A stretch of 40,680 nt of DNA, from NCBI RefSeq assembly GCF_900198605.1, contig NZ_FZPJ01000035.1, positions 1 to 40,680 on the forward strand. Direction: 5' to 3'. The translations under genes were made by a program, and so were the position numbers. Source of the DNA: Helicobacter mesocricetorum. GTDB taxonomy: Bacteria > Campylobacterota > Campylobacteria > Campylobacterales > Helicobacteraceae. Under the pieces are notes generated by a model that worked only from the letters and a program-made list of their open reading frames with translations, was not told where the DNA came from and searched no databases. Positions 22,430 to 30,982 of the stretch are shown here, piece by piece; position 1 is the first letter of the stretch; each line of letters starts with the position of its first letter.

Positions 22430-22963
22430 ATGCTAAAACCCATTCTTGCTGCCTTACTAGCATTATTTTTTAGTGGTTGTTTAAGTCGAGAATTACCCCT
22501 CATACATCATTACGAACTATTTGTTAAAGACTCTTCTAATGCTTGTGAAAGCTACCGAAATTATCAATGGTTAGGGATTGAAGTAGCCAATAAAATTAAT
22601 AGCAAAAATATAGCCTACAAAGAAAGCCCCAATAAAATAGAATATTTTTCTAAAAATCAATGGATTACTAATCTTTCAGATATGCTAGATACCCTCATTC
22701 CTAAAATAGCGAAGAATCATTGTATTGCTCTTTTACAAACTCCAAACATTCCACAATCTTTAAAAATTTCAATCTTTGATTTGCATTTTGAAGACTCCCA
22801 AATTTTCTTTAATGCCCAAGGCGAAACACTTAAAAACAATATACCCTATGTTTTACCCATAAGAGCAACTATTGCTGTTGAAAATGGAGGATTTGAGACC
22901 ATTATTGAAGCTATGAATAAGGCTATTATAGTAGCATTTAATGAATTTTTTAAAGCATTATAA
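22430..22963 (+). CDS. ABC-type transport auxiliary lipoprotein (Mla/PqiC-type partner)
   Basis: A 177-residue lipoprotein. The signal peptide has lipobox LFFSGC with Cys17, and the mature part resembles the PqiC/ABC_trans_aux fold seen with MCE systems (YELFVKDSSNACESYRNYQW, a long central strand-rich part, and a C-terminal helix EAMNKAIIVAFNEFFKAL). In C. jejuni a lipoprotein gene directly follows the MCE gene (iamB-iamA-MCE-lipoprotein). Here the same partner stands immediately past the accessory island, so it is probably the displaced fourth gene of the mla operon. AAAGGA precedes the ATG, and TAAAAT about 20 bases upstream could be a replacement promoter. The following gene starts at its stop codon. 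Confidence 0.75.
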   Translation: MLKPILAALLALFFSGCLSRELPLIHHYELFVKDSSNACESYRNYQWLGIEVANKINSKNIAYKESPNKIEYFSKNQWITNLSDMLDTLIPKIAKNHCIALLQTPNIPQSLKISIFDLHFEDSQIFFNAQGETLKNNIPYVLPIRATIAVENGGFETIIEAMNKAIIVAFNEFFKAL

Positions 22964-23316
22964 TGCATTATGAAATTGCCTTAGAAAATTTCCGCTTTGA
23001 AGCAATTTTAGGGATTCTACCCTTTGAAAGGACAAATAAACAAAAAATCCAAATTGATTCTTACTTCACTTATCATACGCATTCCAAAAATGACTTTTTA
23101 GATTATCGCCTTTTAAAAAACTTCTTGCGAGATTCTTTTGAACAAAACTTCCGTCTATTAGAAGAAGTTTTAATGTATTTTTTTGAAGAAATCCCCAAAA
23201 GATTCCCACAAATTACCTCTTTTTGCATTAAAATTACAAAATTAGAAATTTTCAATGATTGCAAAGTTTCTATGCAAATCCAATACCCAAAGGAATACAA
23301 TGGAATTAACAATTAA
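22963..23316 (+). CDS. FolB-like dihydroneopterin aldolase family protein
   Basis: A 117-residue single-domain protein opening MHYEIALENFRFEAILGILP FER, which matches the FolB pattern (i.l..l.....iGv...Er). A conserved region LDYRLLKNFLRDSFEQNFRL LEE follows, as in the tunnelling fold. FolB cleaves dihydroneopterin in folate synthesis; the active-site Glu of the first motif and the later Lys region are plausible but not certain. It begins at the last base of the lipoprotein stop codon (TAATG) and overlaps bcp by 17 bases, so it is part of a tight operon. Confidence 0.7.
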   Translation: MHYEIALENFRFEAILGILPFERTNKQKIQIDSYFTYHTHSKNDFLDYRLLKNFLRDSFEQNFRLLEEVLMYFFEEIPKRFPQITSFCIKITKLEIFNDCKVSMQIQYPKEYNGINN

Positions 23317-23779
23317 CCAAGAAGCCCCACTTTTCACGCTACCCAATCAAGATAATGCCGAAATCTCTCTTAAAGACTTTAGAGGCTCTTATGTTATTGT
23401 CTATTTCTATCCCAAAGACAAAACTCCCGGTTGCACGACAGAAGCTTGTGATTTTAGGGATAATTTAACAAACTTTGAAAACCTCAACGCCATTGTGCTT
23501 GGCATTAGTCCTGATAGTGTGAAATCTCATCAAGGATTCATAGAAAAAGAAAATTTAAACTTCACACTTCTAAGTGATACCGACAAAGAAGTGCTAAAGC
23601 TTTATAATGCGTGGGGAATTAAAAAGCTATATGGCAAGGAATATGAAGGGGTGATACGTTCAACTTTTATCATCAATCCAGAAGGAAAAATAGTTGCTCT
23701 ATGGAAAAATGTCAAGGTTAAAGGGCATATTAATGAAATTAAAGCAAAATTAGAATCCCTACAAAAATCACCAAGTTAA
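23300..23779 (+). CDS. bcp: Thioredoxin-dependent thiol peroxidase (Bcp/PrxQ)
   Basis: A cytosolic peroxiredoxin that reduces hydroperoxides with electrons from thioredoxin. The 159-residue product has FYPKDKTPGCTTEACDFRD with peroxidatic Cys45 and resolving Cys50, the one-helix arrangement of PrxQ. The conserved RSTFIINPEGKI follows. The frame is open upstream to 23255, but AAAGGAAT before the ATG at 23300 fixes the start (MELTINQEAP). That start overlaps the end of the FolB-like gene. Its 3' end overlaps the convergent small gene by 12 bases. Confidence 0.95.
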   Translation: MELTINQEAPLFTLPNQDNAEISLKDFRGSYVIVYFYPKDKTPGCTTEACDFRDNLTNFENLNAIVLGISPDSVKSHQGFIEKENLNFTLLSDTDKEVLKLYNAWGIKKLYGKEYEGVIRSTFIINPEGKIVALWKNVKVKGHINEIKAKLESLQKSPS

Positions 23780-24007
23780 AACTTCTTTTTTAATCTTATT
23801 TAAGCTATCAATAGCCCCCTTAAGCCTTGAAACTTCATTATCAATTTGCTGAAGATTCCAAGCTCCCAAACTCTCTGGCATATCTTGTGAGCCTCTTTTT
23901 ATCATCACATAATCTACAAAAGAAATTTTTGCTAAACCTAAGAGCAAAGTAATTTCTGCCTGTGCCTCTTCAATTTCCCGCAAAATACTATCAATGCGCT
24001 CAAACAT
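23768..24007 (-). CDS. Conserved-looking small coiled-coil protein, function unknown
   Basis: A 79-residue protein, MFERIDSILREIEEAQAEIT onward, with two predicted amphipathic helices (about 1-30 and 50-79) around a central SFVDYVMIKRGSQDMPESLG turn. There are no Cys, signal peptide or membrane helices. AAAGGAG lies 5-6 bases before the ATG, which supports it as real. Its 3' end overlaps bcp. I do not recognise the family. Confidence 0.65.
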   Translation of the reverse strand: MFERIDSILREIEEAQAEITLLLGLAKISFVDYVMIKRGSQDMPESLGAWNLQQIDNEVSRLKGAIDSLNKIKKEVLTW

Positions 24008-24068
24008 CCATACTCCTTTCTAAATACTTTTGAAAAATTAAAAATACAAAAACTCCAAAAGTATCTAG

Positions 24069-24740
24069 TTAAACATACTGCACAATTTTTTCTAAACTCT
24101 GTCTAGTCTTTGGACGATTGGCATTTTTATCATTATCCCTATAACCAAATGCCACCATAACACAAACACCAAAATGTGCGGTATCTATAATTCCAGCATC
24201 GCTTAAAATCTTATTAGCAGCCTCTTCATTAAAACCTTCAATAGCACAAGAATCAATCCCTAAAGCGGCGGCGGCTGTTAGCATATTTGCCAATGCTATA
24301 TAACATTGCTTTCCAGCCCAATCAAAAATTTTCCTATCATCTTTTAATAACCCAAAGTCTTCTGCTAAAAACCGATGAAAAAAATCTTTTTTAATTTTTT
24401 GAATCTCACTAGGAATCTTCTGCACTTCCTCTATCATATATTGAATATAAGCACTATCTACGACTAAATCTACCTTTTTCCTTGCAAGGATAACGACAAA
24501 CTCACTAGCATTCTCTAAAGCATTTTCCCCACCCCAACATACAGGCTTCAAGGCATTTCTTAATGTCTTATCATTCAACACAAGAAACTTCCAAGGTTCA
24601 AAACCAAATGATGAGGGGCTAAGTCTAGCAGATTCTAAAATAACCCCAAAATATTCTTGAGAAATTTTTTTAGTAGCACTAAATCTTTTACACGCATAAC
24701 GAAAATTAAAAATCTCTAAAAGCTTATCTTTTTGTAGCAT
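24069..24740 (-). CDS. NAD(P)H-dependent nitroreductase family protein (RdxA/FrxA-like)
   Basis: An FMN-dependent oxidoreductase of 223 residues. The FMN-contacting start FRYACKRFSATKKIS, RLSPSSFGFEPWKFLVLND, and the C-terminal ALGIDSCAIEGFNEEAA and VMVAFGYRDNDKNANRPKTR segments are the typical nitroreductase order. H. pylori RdxA and FrxA of this superfamily activate metronidazole. This protein shares the RLSPSS and LG(I/L)DSC features but is not clearly an orthologue of either. Physiological substrate unknown. It is followed on the same strand by the small coiled-coil gene after a 60-base gap. Confidence 0.85.
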   Translation of the reverse strand: MLQKDKLLEIFNFRYACKRFSATKKISQEYFGVILESARLSPSSFGFEPWKFLVLNDKTLRNALKPVCWGGENALENASEFVVILARKKVDLVVDSAYIQYMIEEVQKIPSEIQKIKKDFFHRFLAEDFGLLKDDRKIFDWAGKQCYIALANMLTAAAALGIDSCAIEGFNEEAANKILSDAGIIDTAHFGVCVMVAFGYRDNDKNANRPKTRQSLEKIVQYV

Positions 24741-24823
24741 CTAAATTCCTTATAATTCAATAAAGCATAATATCCAAATCTCTCTTAATATCAAGATAGT
24801 TTTGCCTTGCATTATAGGTATCC

Positions 24824-25390
24824 TTAACCAACAAATGCCTGCTCAATTAAATCACAAATAATATGTGCCATAAGCAAGTGCATCTCTTGAATCCTTGCTG
24901 TATCATCACTAGGGGAAATAAGCAAAATATCGCATATTTCTTTCATCACCCCACCATCTCTACCACTAAACCCTAGAGTCTTACATTCCATCTCTTTAGC
25001 AAGTCTTAAGGCATTAACCACATTAGCACTCTTGCCACTAGTAGAAATACCCCATAACAAATCTCCCTTATTCGCTAAGGATTCAAATTGTCGAGAAAAT
25101 ACAAACTCATAACCATAGTCATTGCCAATGGCACTTAATGCGCTAGTATCTGTTGTTAGAGCAATTGCTGCCAAGCCTTTTCGCTCCCTCTTATACCTAC
25201 CTGTAAGCTCCGCAGCAATGTGTTGAGAATCCGCCGCACTGCCACCATTTCCACAAATAAGTATCTTTCCACCTTCTTTTAATGTTTGTATCGCATTCTT
25301 AGCGGCTACCTCTATGGAAGGAACTAGATTTGCCATAGCATTTGCCACCATAATATGAGAGTTTATTTCTTCTAAAATATGGCTTTTCAT
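24824..25390 (-). CDS. gmhA: Sedoheptulose-7-phosphate isomerase
   Basis: The first enzyme of heptose synthesis for LPS core or capsule: sedoheptulose 7-phosphate to D-glycero-D-manno-heptose 7-phosphate. The 188-residue SIS-domain protein has [31 protein letters not shown] and the C-terminal [17 protein letters not shown] with the metal and substrate residues. Length is normal. AAAGGAG precedes the ATG. The other heptose genes are not next to it here, so it sits alone among unrelated genes. Confidence 0.95.
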   Translation of the reverse strand: MKSHILEEINSHIMVANAMANLVPSIEVAAKNAIQTLKEGGKILICGNGGSAADSQHIAAELTGRYKRERKGLAAIALTTDTSALSAIGNDYGYEFVFSRQFESLANKGDLLWGISTSGKSANVVNALRLAKEMECKTLGFSGRDGGVMKEICDILLISPSDDTARIQEMHLLMAHIICDLIEQAFVG

Positions 25391-25426
25391 AAATAACTCC
25401 TTTATTTGTTGCTATCATAGCGAAAT

Positions 25427-25555
25427 TTATAAAAGTTTGAGTATTTTTTGCAGTATTGAACTAGCAAAATGCAATCCAAGCCCTAAGATTCCCAATGCCA
25501 ACAAAACCCAATCAATATTTCCAAAGAATCCCAAATTATCATCTTGCTTCCCCAA
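25427..25555 (-). CDS. Possible 42-residue membrane peptide
   Basis: A minus-strand frame from TTG at 25555 reads LGKQDDNLGFFGNIDWVLLA followed by LGILGLGLHFASSILQKILKLL. It has a short acidic start, a hydrophobic helix and a lysine-bearing amphipathic tail. No ribosome binding site is visible. It lies in the gap between the D12 methyltransferase and gmhA on the same strand, and may be the tail of a lost gene. Confidence 0.3.
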   Translation of the reverse strand: MGKQDDNLGFFGNIDWVLLALGILGLGLHFASSILQKILKLL

Positions 25556-25564
25556 TAAACAAAA

Positions 25565-26581
25565 CTAATACTTCTGTAAAATATGCAAATACTCTCGCGT
25601 GGAATCTTGTTTTTGGATTCGTTTGGAATCTGCCTTAAATCTTTGATGTTTTTGGCTTTTAAGTGAATATCTACCATAATTTTCAAAAATTGCACGAATT
25701 TGCTCTAGGCTTAAAATACCCTCATCATTGTAGCTTAAGAATATCCATTCAAAATTTGCATTTTTGATTAAACTTTCAAGTTCGCTTGCAACTTTTGCCT
25801 TTTTACACCAATTAGATTTTTGATATTCTCTTAAACCTGTTTTACCTTTTGGGATAAAGTCATCATAAAGAGCGATCGTGTTAAGAAGGTGATAATTTGC
25901 ACCATACTCTCTTGAGTTATAAGGTGGGTCAAGATAAAGAATATCTCCCTTTATTCTAGCAATAATTGCATTTGCATCTTCATTAAACACCAAATGTTCA
26001 TTTTTATTACATTCAAAATTAGCAGGAGTTAATACGAGAGGTTTTATCGCACTTTTTTTAAGAGTTTTCAGAAATGCACCATAGACAGAAGCAGTATTTG
26101 CGATTTTATCAGCAGACTCTAAAAGTGAGGCAAGTAAGAAATAATACTCTTTTTCATCGATAAAGCCAGATTCTTTCCATTCTTGAATCCTTGTGCGCAC
26201 TGCATCAATTTTCATTGCATTTTCATTGCTAAAATATTGTCTGCCACTACCCCCACCTAATGCGTAATTTGTATAAATTTTGCTTTGAATGGGTGGAGTT
26301 TGTTGTGTGCAATTTAGAATCTCCAATAATTCCTGCGCACGAGGCAGAGTTTGATGATTGTCAATATAATTTTTGCTCAAGACGAAGCTATAATATTCTT
26401 TGTCGTTGCTAATCACTTGTTTGACTTGGGTTTTAAATAATCTTCCCACAGCTGAAGTTCCTGCAAATATATCACAAAAGATAGAATCTTTCAAAGGTTT
26501 TGCATAGGCTTTTTGGAGTGTAGATTCTATGCTTGTTTGTAGAAAGTGAGAGAGTTTAAATTTAGAACCGATGTAGTTCAT
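25565..26581 (-). CDS. D12-class DNA adenine-N6 methyltransferase of an R-M pair
   Basis: A 338-residue m6A methyltransferase beginning MNYIGSKFKL, the usual D12 opening. The AdoMet loop FCDIFAGTSAVGRLF has Asp37-Gly41, and the catalytic LYLDPPYNSREYGANYH has Asp218-Pro-Pro-Tyr221. The large insert between these motifs is the target-recognition region. The ATG at 26581 overlaps the upstream nuclease stop by one base (TGATG); the TTG one codon earlier is not needed. The gene order is nuclease first, methyltransferase second, in one operon. Recognition sequence cannot be inferred. Confidence 0.88.
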   Translation of the reverse strand: MNYIGSKFKLSHFLQTSIESTLQKAYAKPLKDSIFCDIFAGTSAVGRLFKTQVKQVISNDKEYYSFVLSKNYIDNHQTLPRAQELLEILNCTQQTPPIQSKIYTNYALGGGSGRQYFSNENAMKIDAVRTRIQEWKESGFIDEKEYYFLLASLLESADKIANTASVYGAFLKTLKKSAIKPLVLTPANFECNKNEHLVFNEDANAIIARIKGDILYLDPPYNSREYGANYHLLNTIALYDDFIPKGKTGLREYQKSNWCKKAKVASELESLIKNANFEWIFLSYNDEGILSLEQIRAIFENYGRYSLKSQKHQRFKADSKRIQKQDSTREYLHILQKY

Positions 26582-27711
26582 CAAAATACCTGATTAAATG
26601 TTATAAAACAATCTTGAATCTTAAATTCTACATACATTATGGGTAAAATATTGTTTTTCTCATTAAATATTCGCACTTGTTGATAAAAGTCCTGATAACA
26701 AGTAGAATTTTTATTAGTGGTTTCTCTACAAATTATCATTGGTTGGATATCTGATGGACGATTTGGAATATAATATTGCTCCAACCAATCAATATATCGT
26801 TGAATTTGCCCTAAAATTTCAGTATAAACACATGTAGATTTTAATTCTATAGGAATAATTTTTCTTGGATTTTCAGCAAGGGATAGCATAATATCGATGC
26901 GTTGCATTCCAACACCACAGCTTACCTCATTGCCTAACCATTCAATCGGCTGATTTTCCAAAATTCCAAATAGTTTAGTTTCATAAATAGATTGTAAAAT
27001 GTAGGCTTGCAAATGTGCTTCAAATTGATTATTTCGTGAATATTTATAAATCATTCTAGGTAAAATATTGAATTGCTCTTGTCTGCCTTCGTAAGTATAA
27101 TGAGTAGAAATAGGGATAATCTCCTGTTGTTTCAAATTAAAGCTAAAATAATTTCCACTAATATTTTGCTTTAAATTTTTATCTCTAATTAATGAAATAA
27201 GCCTTTCACTCTCATAAATAGTAATCACTGTATTATCACGATTACCCTTTAGTTTTCTATAAATGAGACTCCACAACATTTGATTAGGAGATTGTATTGT
27301 TTTAATTTCATCTAGTGCTTCCCATTCTGTAACACCCTTGCTATAAACTTTTTCAGGCTCAATTAAACATCTAAAAGTAAGGGATTTGTTAAGTTCTTGT
27401 TTAAGATATTGTTGTTCATCGTTATTGTCAAAGAAAAATTTATTTCTTACTTTAAATACACCAAAAAACTTTCCCTCCCCAATGCCAAATTGAAAATTTT
27501 GTTGCAAATAAAAAATGATTAAATCTCCAATTTGAACTCTTGAAAAATCTGCAACCATACCCAAAATAGTATTCTCTGTTTGTGGCGCAAGCTGCGTTGT
27601 TGGACTATTATTAAAATCGATAACAGAATCTTTCATACCCGTACCAACGAACATATATTCCAAGTGATATTTAAAAGTTATAGCATCTACAATAAATACA
27701 TGTGTTGTCAT
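26581..27711 (-). CDS. Putative type II restriction endonuclease: EVE/PUA-like N-terminus with NucS-like nuclease domain
   Basis: A 376-residue protein in two parts. The N-terminal part (about 1-170) includes ADFSRVQIGDLIIFYLQ and FGIGEGKFFGVFKV, a beta-barrel pattern like EVE/PUA domains that read modified or flipped bases. The C-terminal part begins EAHLQAYILQSI (Glu231) and contains RIDIMLSL with Asp273, then IIPIELKSTCVYTEILGQIQ with Glu289 and Lys291, followed by RYIDWLEQYY. This resembles the PD-(D/E)XK core of NucS/DUF91 nucleases. Translational coupling with the methyltransferase argues for an R-M system. A modification-dependent nuclease is the alternative reading. GGGGAG lies a few bases before the ATG at 27711. 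Confidence 0.7.
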   Translation of the reverse strand: MTTHVFIVDAITFKYHLEYMFVGTGMKDSVIDFNNSPTTQLAPQTENTILGMVADFSRVQIGDLIIFYLQQNFQFGIGEGKFFGVFKVRNKFFFDNNDEQQYLKQELNKSLTFRCLIEPEKVYSKGVTEWEALDEIKTIQSPNQMLWSLIYRKLKGNRDNTVITIYESERLISLIRDKNLKQNISGNYFSFNLKQQEIIPISTHYTYEGRQEQFNILPRMIYKYSRNNQFEAHLQAYILQSIYETKLFGILENQPIEWLGNEVSCGVGMQRIDIMLSLAENPRKIIPIELKSTCVYTEILGQIQRYIDWLEQYYIPNRPSDIQPMIICRETTNKNSTCYQDFYQQVRIFNEKNNILPIMYVEFKIQDCFITFNQVF

Positions 27712-27744
27712 TCAACTCCCCATAATCTCATAAAGAAGCCCTTG

Positions 27745-29076
27745 CTACTCCCCAAACACTCTCTTAAAAATCGCATCAATATTTTTTGTGTAATAGCTAA
27801 ACTCAAAGCATTCTTTAATGGCTTCCTCCCCAATTAGCCCAACAAGCTCACAATCACTAAGCAAATACTGCAGATATAAGGATTCTCCTTTTTCATTCAC
27901 TGCTGGTTTGCCCTCTTGCAGGTCCTCCCAAACTTTCATTGCGTTGCGTTGCACGATTTTATACGCATCTTCACGACTCACACCCTTTTTAGGAAGCTCT
28001 AGCAAGATTCTTTGCGAAAACACTAATCCGCCTGTAAGATTGAGATTTTTCATCATATTTTTAGGATACACAACCAGCTTTTCAATCAATCCAATCAAGC
28101 GGTGCAACATAAAATCAGTCGTAATAAAACCATCAGGCAAAATAAACCGCTCCACACTTGAATGACTAATGTCCCTTTGATGCCATAATGCAACATTTTC
28201 CATTGCTGGAAGCGCGTAAGAGCGTATGATACGACAAAGTCCAGTGATATTTTCACTTAACACAGGGTTGCGTTTATGAGGCATTGCACTACTACCCTTT
28301 TGCCCCTGACTAAAATACTCTTCTGCCTCATAGACTTCGGTGCGCTGCAAATGCCTAATCTCCACAGCGATTTTTTCACAACTACTTGCCAAAAGTGCTA
28401 AATCACTCATTAATCGTGCGTATCTATCCCTTTGAATAACTTGATTACTCACAGGAGCAGGTTTAAGCCCCAAATCTTTACATACAAGTTCTTCTAATTC
28501 CATAGGGGTATGCGCAAGATTCCCCATTGCCCCACTTAACTGCCCTACTGAAATAACCTCAAGTGTAGATTTTAATGCTTCTAAATGTCGCCTCATCTCA
28601 TCATACCATATCGCACAAACAAGCCCAAAGGTAATAGGTTCTCCGTGGATTCCGTGACTGCGTCCTACCATAAGTGTTTCTTTATGCTCCATTGCACGAG
28701 CTTTTATCTTCTCTTGCAAATCCTCCACATCTTTAATGATAATCTTAAGCGAATCCCGCATTTGTAATGCCACAGCTGTATCAATACAATCACTAGAAGT
28801 AATACCATAATGAAACCAACGCGATTCCTCACCTAAAGATTCCGCAACGCTTGTAGTAAAGGCAATAAGGTCGTGCTTAGTGATAGCCTCTATTGCATCA
28901 ATCCTTGCAATATCAAATTTGGCATTTTTACAAATTTTTTCACAATCTTTATCTGGGATTAATCCTAGTTTATTCCACCCCCTCACTAATGCCTTTTCTA
29001 CTTCTAGCCAAGCATTATATTTTGCCTCTACACTCCAAAGTTTTTTCATCTCCTCTCTTGCGTATCGTTCTACCAC
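27745..29076 (-). CDS. purB: Adenylosuccinate lyase
   Basis: Catalyses two fumarate-releasing steps of purine synthesis (SAICAR to AICAR, and adenylosuccinate to AMP). The 443-residue fumarase/aspartase-superfamily protein has TSSDCIDTAVALQ, the catalytic HGIHGEPITFG region and the signature GSSAMPHKRNPVLSE. The start is GTG at 29076 with AAAGGAG 5 bases upstream, giving MVERYAREEMKKLW. A twin palindrome about 100 bases upstream may regulate it. The nuclease gene follows 34 bases after its stop on the same strand, so read-through into the R-M operon is possible. Confidence 0.97.
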   Translation of the reverse strand: MVERYAREEMKKLWSVEAKYNAWLEVEKALVRGWNKLGLIPDKDCEKICKNAKFDIARIDAIEAITKHDLIAFTTSVAESLGEESRWFHYGITSSDCIDTAVALQMRDSLKIIIKDVEDLQEKIKARAMEHKETLMVGRSHGIHGEPITFGLVCAIWYDEMRRHLEALKSTLEVISVGQLSGAMGNLAHTPMELEELVCKDLGLKPAPVSNQVIQRDRYARLMSDLALLASSCEKIAVEIRHLQRTEVYEAEEYFSQGQKGSSAMPHKRNPVLSENITGLCRIIRSYALPAMENVALWHQRDISHSSVERFILPDGFITTDFMLHRLIGLIEKLVVYPKNMMKNLNLTGGLVFSQRILLELPKKGVSREDAYKIVQRNAMKVWEDLQEGKPAVNEKGESLYLQYLLSDCELVGLIGEEAIKECFEFSYYTKNIDAIFKRVFGE

Positions 29077-29174
29077 CTTTTCTCCTTTAGGATTTCTCTA
29101 AATCATTTCTCAAATCTTTGCTTTTATGTGCTTTAGAAGCTTCTTGCAAAAGATTCTAACAAAACTTATCTAAA

Positions 29175-29220
29175 GGGATTTGTAAATCCTAATGACTTTT
29201 TTATATTATTTGCAAATCCC
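29175..29220. promoter_or_regulatory. Twin palindrome / long inverted repeat between purB and the pseudouridine synthase gene
   Basis: GGGATTTGTAAAT (29175-29187) and ATTTGCAAATCCC (29208-29220) pair over 13 positions with one G-T wobble. Each arm is also a palindrome by itself: GGATTTGTAAATCC at 29176-29189 and ATTTGCAAAT at 29208-29217. The two centres are 30 bp apart, close to three helical turns. It therefore reads as two copies of one operator, or as one hairpin, in the divergent promoter region. Confidence 0.5.
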
Positions 29221-29267
29221 CCTTATGTTAAAATAATCTTTCTATAACCCCACCTAAGAGTTGCCAA

Positions 29268-30257
29268 ATGCCCTTTATAAAACAAAGCTTCCCCATACAA
29301 ACCCCTATAAAAGCCTACCAATTCCTAATGCAGAATCTAGGATTTAGTATGCCCAAAGCTCAATCACATATCAACAAAGGGAGAGTCCTCTATAAAGGCA
29401 AACCTCTTAGCAATAACGAAAAAAATAAAATCCTCGAAGATTGCGTGGATATTATCCTTTTTAAGCCAATATCCAAAGGCTTAAAACCACTTTTTGAAAA
29501 TGAAGATTTTGCACTCTTTAATAAACCCACACAAATGCTAATCCACCCAAAAGGAAGCTTTAATCATTACAGCCTTATTGATGAGATAAAGCTCCATTGT
29601 GGCAAAGAAGCTACACCAATCCACAGAATCGACAAAGAAACCAGCGGATTAATCCTTGTTGGTAAGCACCAAAATGCCATTAAAGCCTTAGGAGAATTAT
29701 TCGCCAAAAGAAAAGTTTTAAAAGAATATTTAGTCTTAGCAAAAGGACAAATTCCTTATGAATCCTTTTGCATAAATTGCCCCATAAGCACACAACAAAA
29801 GGGCGGAGATTTAAGTGTTCGCTCTGTGTATCTAGGGCAGATTCCACACAAAGAAAAACTATCCTTTAAGGTAGCAAAAACCACCTTTGAAACTCTAGGA
29901 TATTATGGAGATTCTACCTTGCTTAAAGCTACCCCCATTACAGGAAGAACCCATCAAATACGAATCCATCTCTTAAGCATAGGATACCCCATACTAGGAG
30001 ACCCTCTTTATGGTTGCGAGGATAAACACGCAAGAGAATACTTAGAAAGTGAGTTTATTAGCCAATCCCAATCATCCCCTCTAAGCCCACAAAAAAGATT
30101 GCAGTATTTTCACAGCGTCCGATTAATGCTCCACGCTTATAGCCTAAGATTTACCCATAAAGGCAAATCCTACCACTTCAAAAGTCTCCAAAACTTTGAA
30201 ATAAAGCCCATACTCTTAGAAGATTCCTGCAATTTGTGTAGCGATTTTATCTTCTAA
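29268..30257 (+). CDS. RluA-family 23S rRNA pseudouridine synthase
   Basis: A 329-residue enzyme with an N-terminal S4 RNA-binding domain (about 15-65, KAQSHINKGRVLYKGKPLSN). The RluA catalytic domain follows, with IHRIDKETSGL and the catalytic Asp122. The later GRTHQIRIHLLSIGYPILGDPLYG is also characteristic (17-residue core HQIRIHLLSIGYPILGD). It isomerises uridines in large-subunit rRNA. RluD or RluC specificity cannot be separated by eye. It is divergent from purB. Its 3' end overlaps the convergent traT-like gene by 42 bases. Confidence 0.9.
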   Translation: MPFIKQSFPIQTPIKAYQFLMQNLGFSMPKAQSHINKGRVLYKGKPLSNNEKNKILEDCVDIILFKPISKGLKPLFENEDFALFNKPTQMLIHPKGSFNHYSLIDEIKLHCGKEATPIHRIDKETSGLILVGKHQNAIKALGELFAKRKVLKEYLVLAKGQIPYESFCINCPISTQQKGGDLSVRSVYLGQIPHKEKLSFKVAKTTFETLGYYGDSTLLKATPITGRTHQIRIHLLSIGYPILGDPLYGCEDKHAREYLESEFISQSQSSPLSPQKRLQYFHSVRLMLHAYSLRFTHKGKSYHFKSLQNFEIKPILLEDSCNLCSDFIF

Positions 30258-30980
30258 AATTTCCACGACTTCATTAAATTGCAAATTTAACTTTGTAGCT
30301 TCTGCAAACATCGAAGCTTGTTTTTGGGAATAGTTAGACTTAAAAACTTGTTCATTATAATTTGTTTGGTTATCATTAAGCTTCCCACCACCTTGAGTAG
30401 GAGCTACATCTCCGCTAACACTATTCAAAAGTCCTTGTATTCTAGTATCTTTCACTTGTGCTTGTTTATTAAGTGTTGCATTAGTATGTGTTGTTCCACC
30501 TCGAATCTTTTGTCTTATATTAATATCAACTTGCATTTGGATAATCGTATCTTCTGTAAGTTTTCCCGCTAATGCCCCAACAGCAGCACCTAATAATCCA
30601 CCAACAACAGTTCCTGTGGCAGAATTATGATTATATCCTCCAACTCCAGCACCAGCAACCCCTCCAATTGCCCCAGCAGGTGCTGCATTATTTTCTTTTT
30701 TAACATCAAGATAAAGCACATTAAGTTGCAAAATATAGGTAGCCATTTGGGGATCATCAGAGATAGTATAACCCTTTGCCAATAATTCTTTAATAATCTT
30801 AGCCTCTAAATCTACCTTCTCCCCACTGGTATTGTGCATAGAAAGAAAAATACTTTTTTTATCTTTAGAAACAGGATCAATAAAAATACTTTGACTCATA
30901 GTTACCTTGCTCTGTATTTGCGTTGTTAGACAACCACTCAACAATACAAGAGAAATAAAACCTAAAACTATTCTAATCAT
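30216..30980 (-). CDS. traT: TraT-family outer-membrane lipoprotein
   Basis: A 254-residue lipoprotein with lipobox LLSGCLT (Cys17). The mature part starts TQIQSKVTMSQSIFIDPVSK, the TraT opening. Central glycine- and alanine-rich hydrophobic stretches (about 100-142, AGAIGGVAGAGVGGYN and GTVVGGLLGAAVGALAGKLT) follow. TraT is known from F-type plasmids for surface exclusion and serum (complement) resistance; chromosomal copies exist in several epsilonproteobacteria. No conjugation gene is nearby, so a surface-protection role is more likely than exclusion. It is followed two bases upstream on the same strand by hemB and probably shares its transcript. Confidence 0.85.
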   Translation of the reverse strand: MIRIVLGFISLVLLSGCLTTQIQSKVTMSQSIFIDPVSKDKKSIFLSMHNTSGEKVDLEAKIIKELLAKGYTISDDPQMATYILQLNVLYLDVKKENNAAPAGAIGGVAGAGVGGYNHNSATGTVVGGLLGAAVGALAGKLTEDTIIQMQVDINIRQKIRGGTTHTNATLNKQAQVKDTRIQGLLNSVSGDVAPTQGGGKLNDNQTNYNEQVFKSNYSQKQASMFAEATKLNLQFNEVVEILEDKIATQIAGIF

Positions 30981-30982
30981 AA

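Noticed and set aside
27580-29101. Several plus-strand open frames antisense to the nuclease and purB genes
   Set aside because: All are fully explained by the minus-strand coding sequences and lack start signals.
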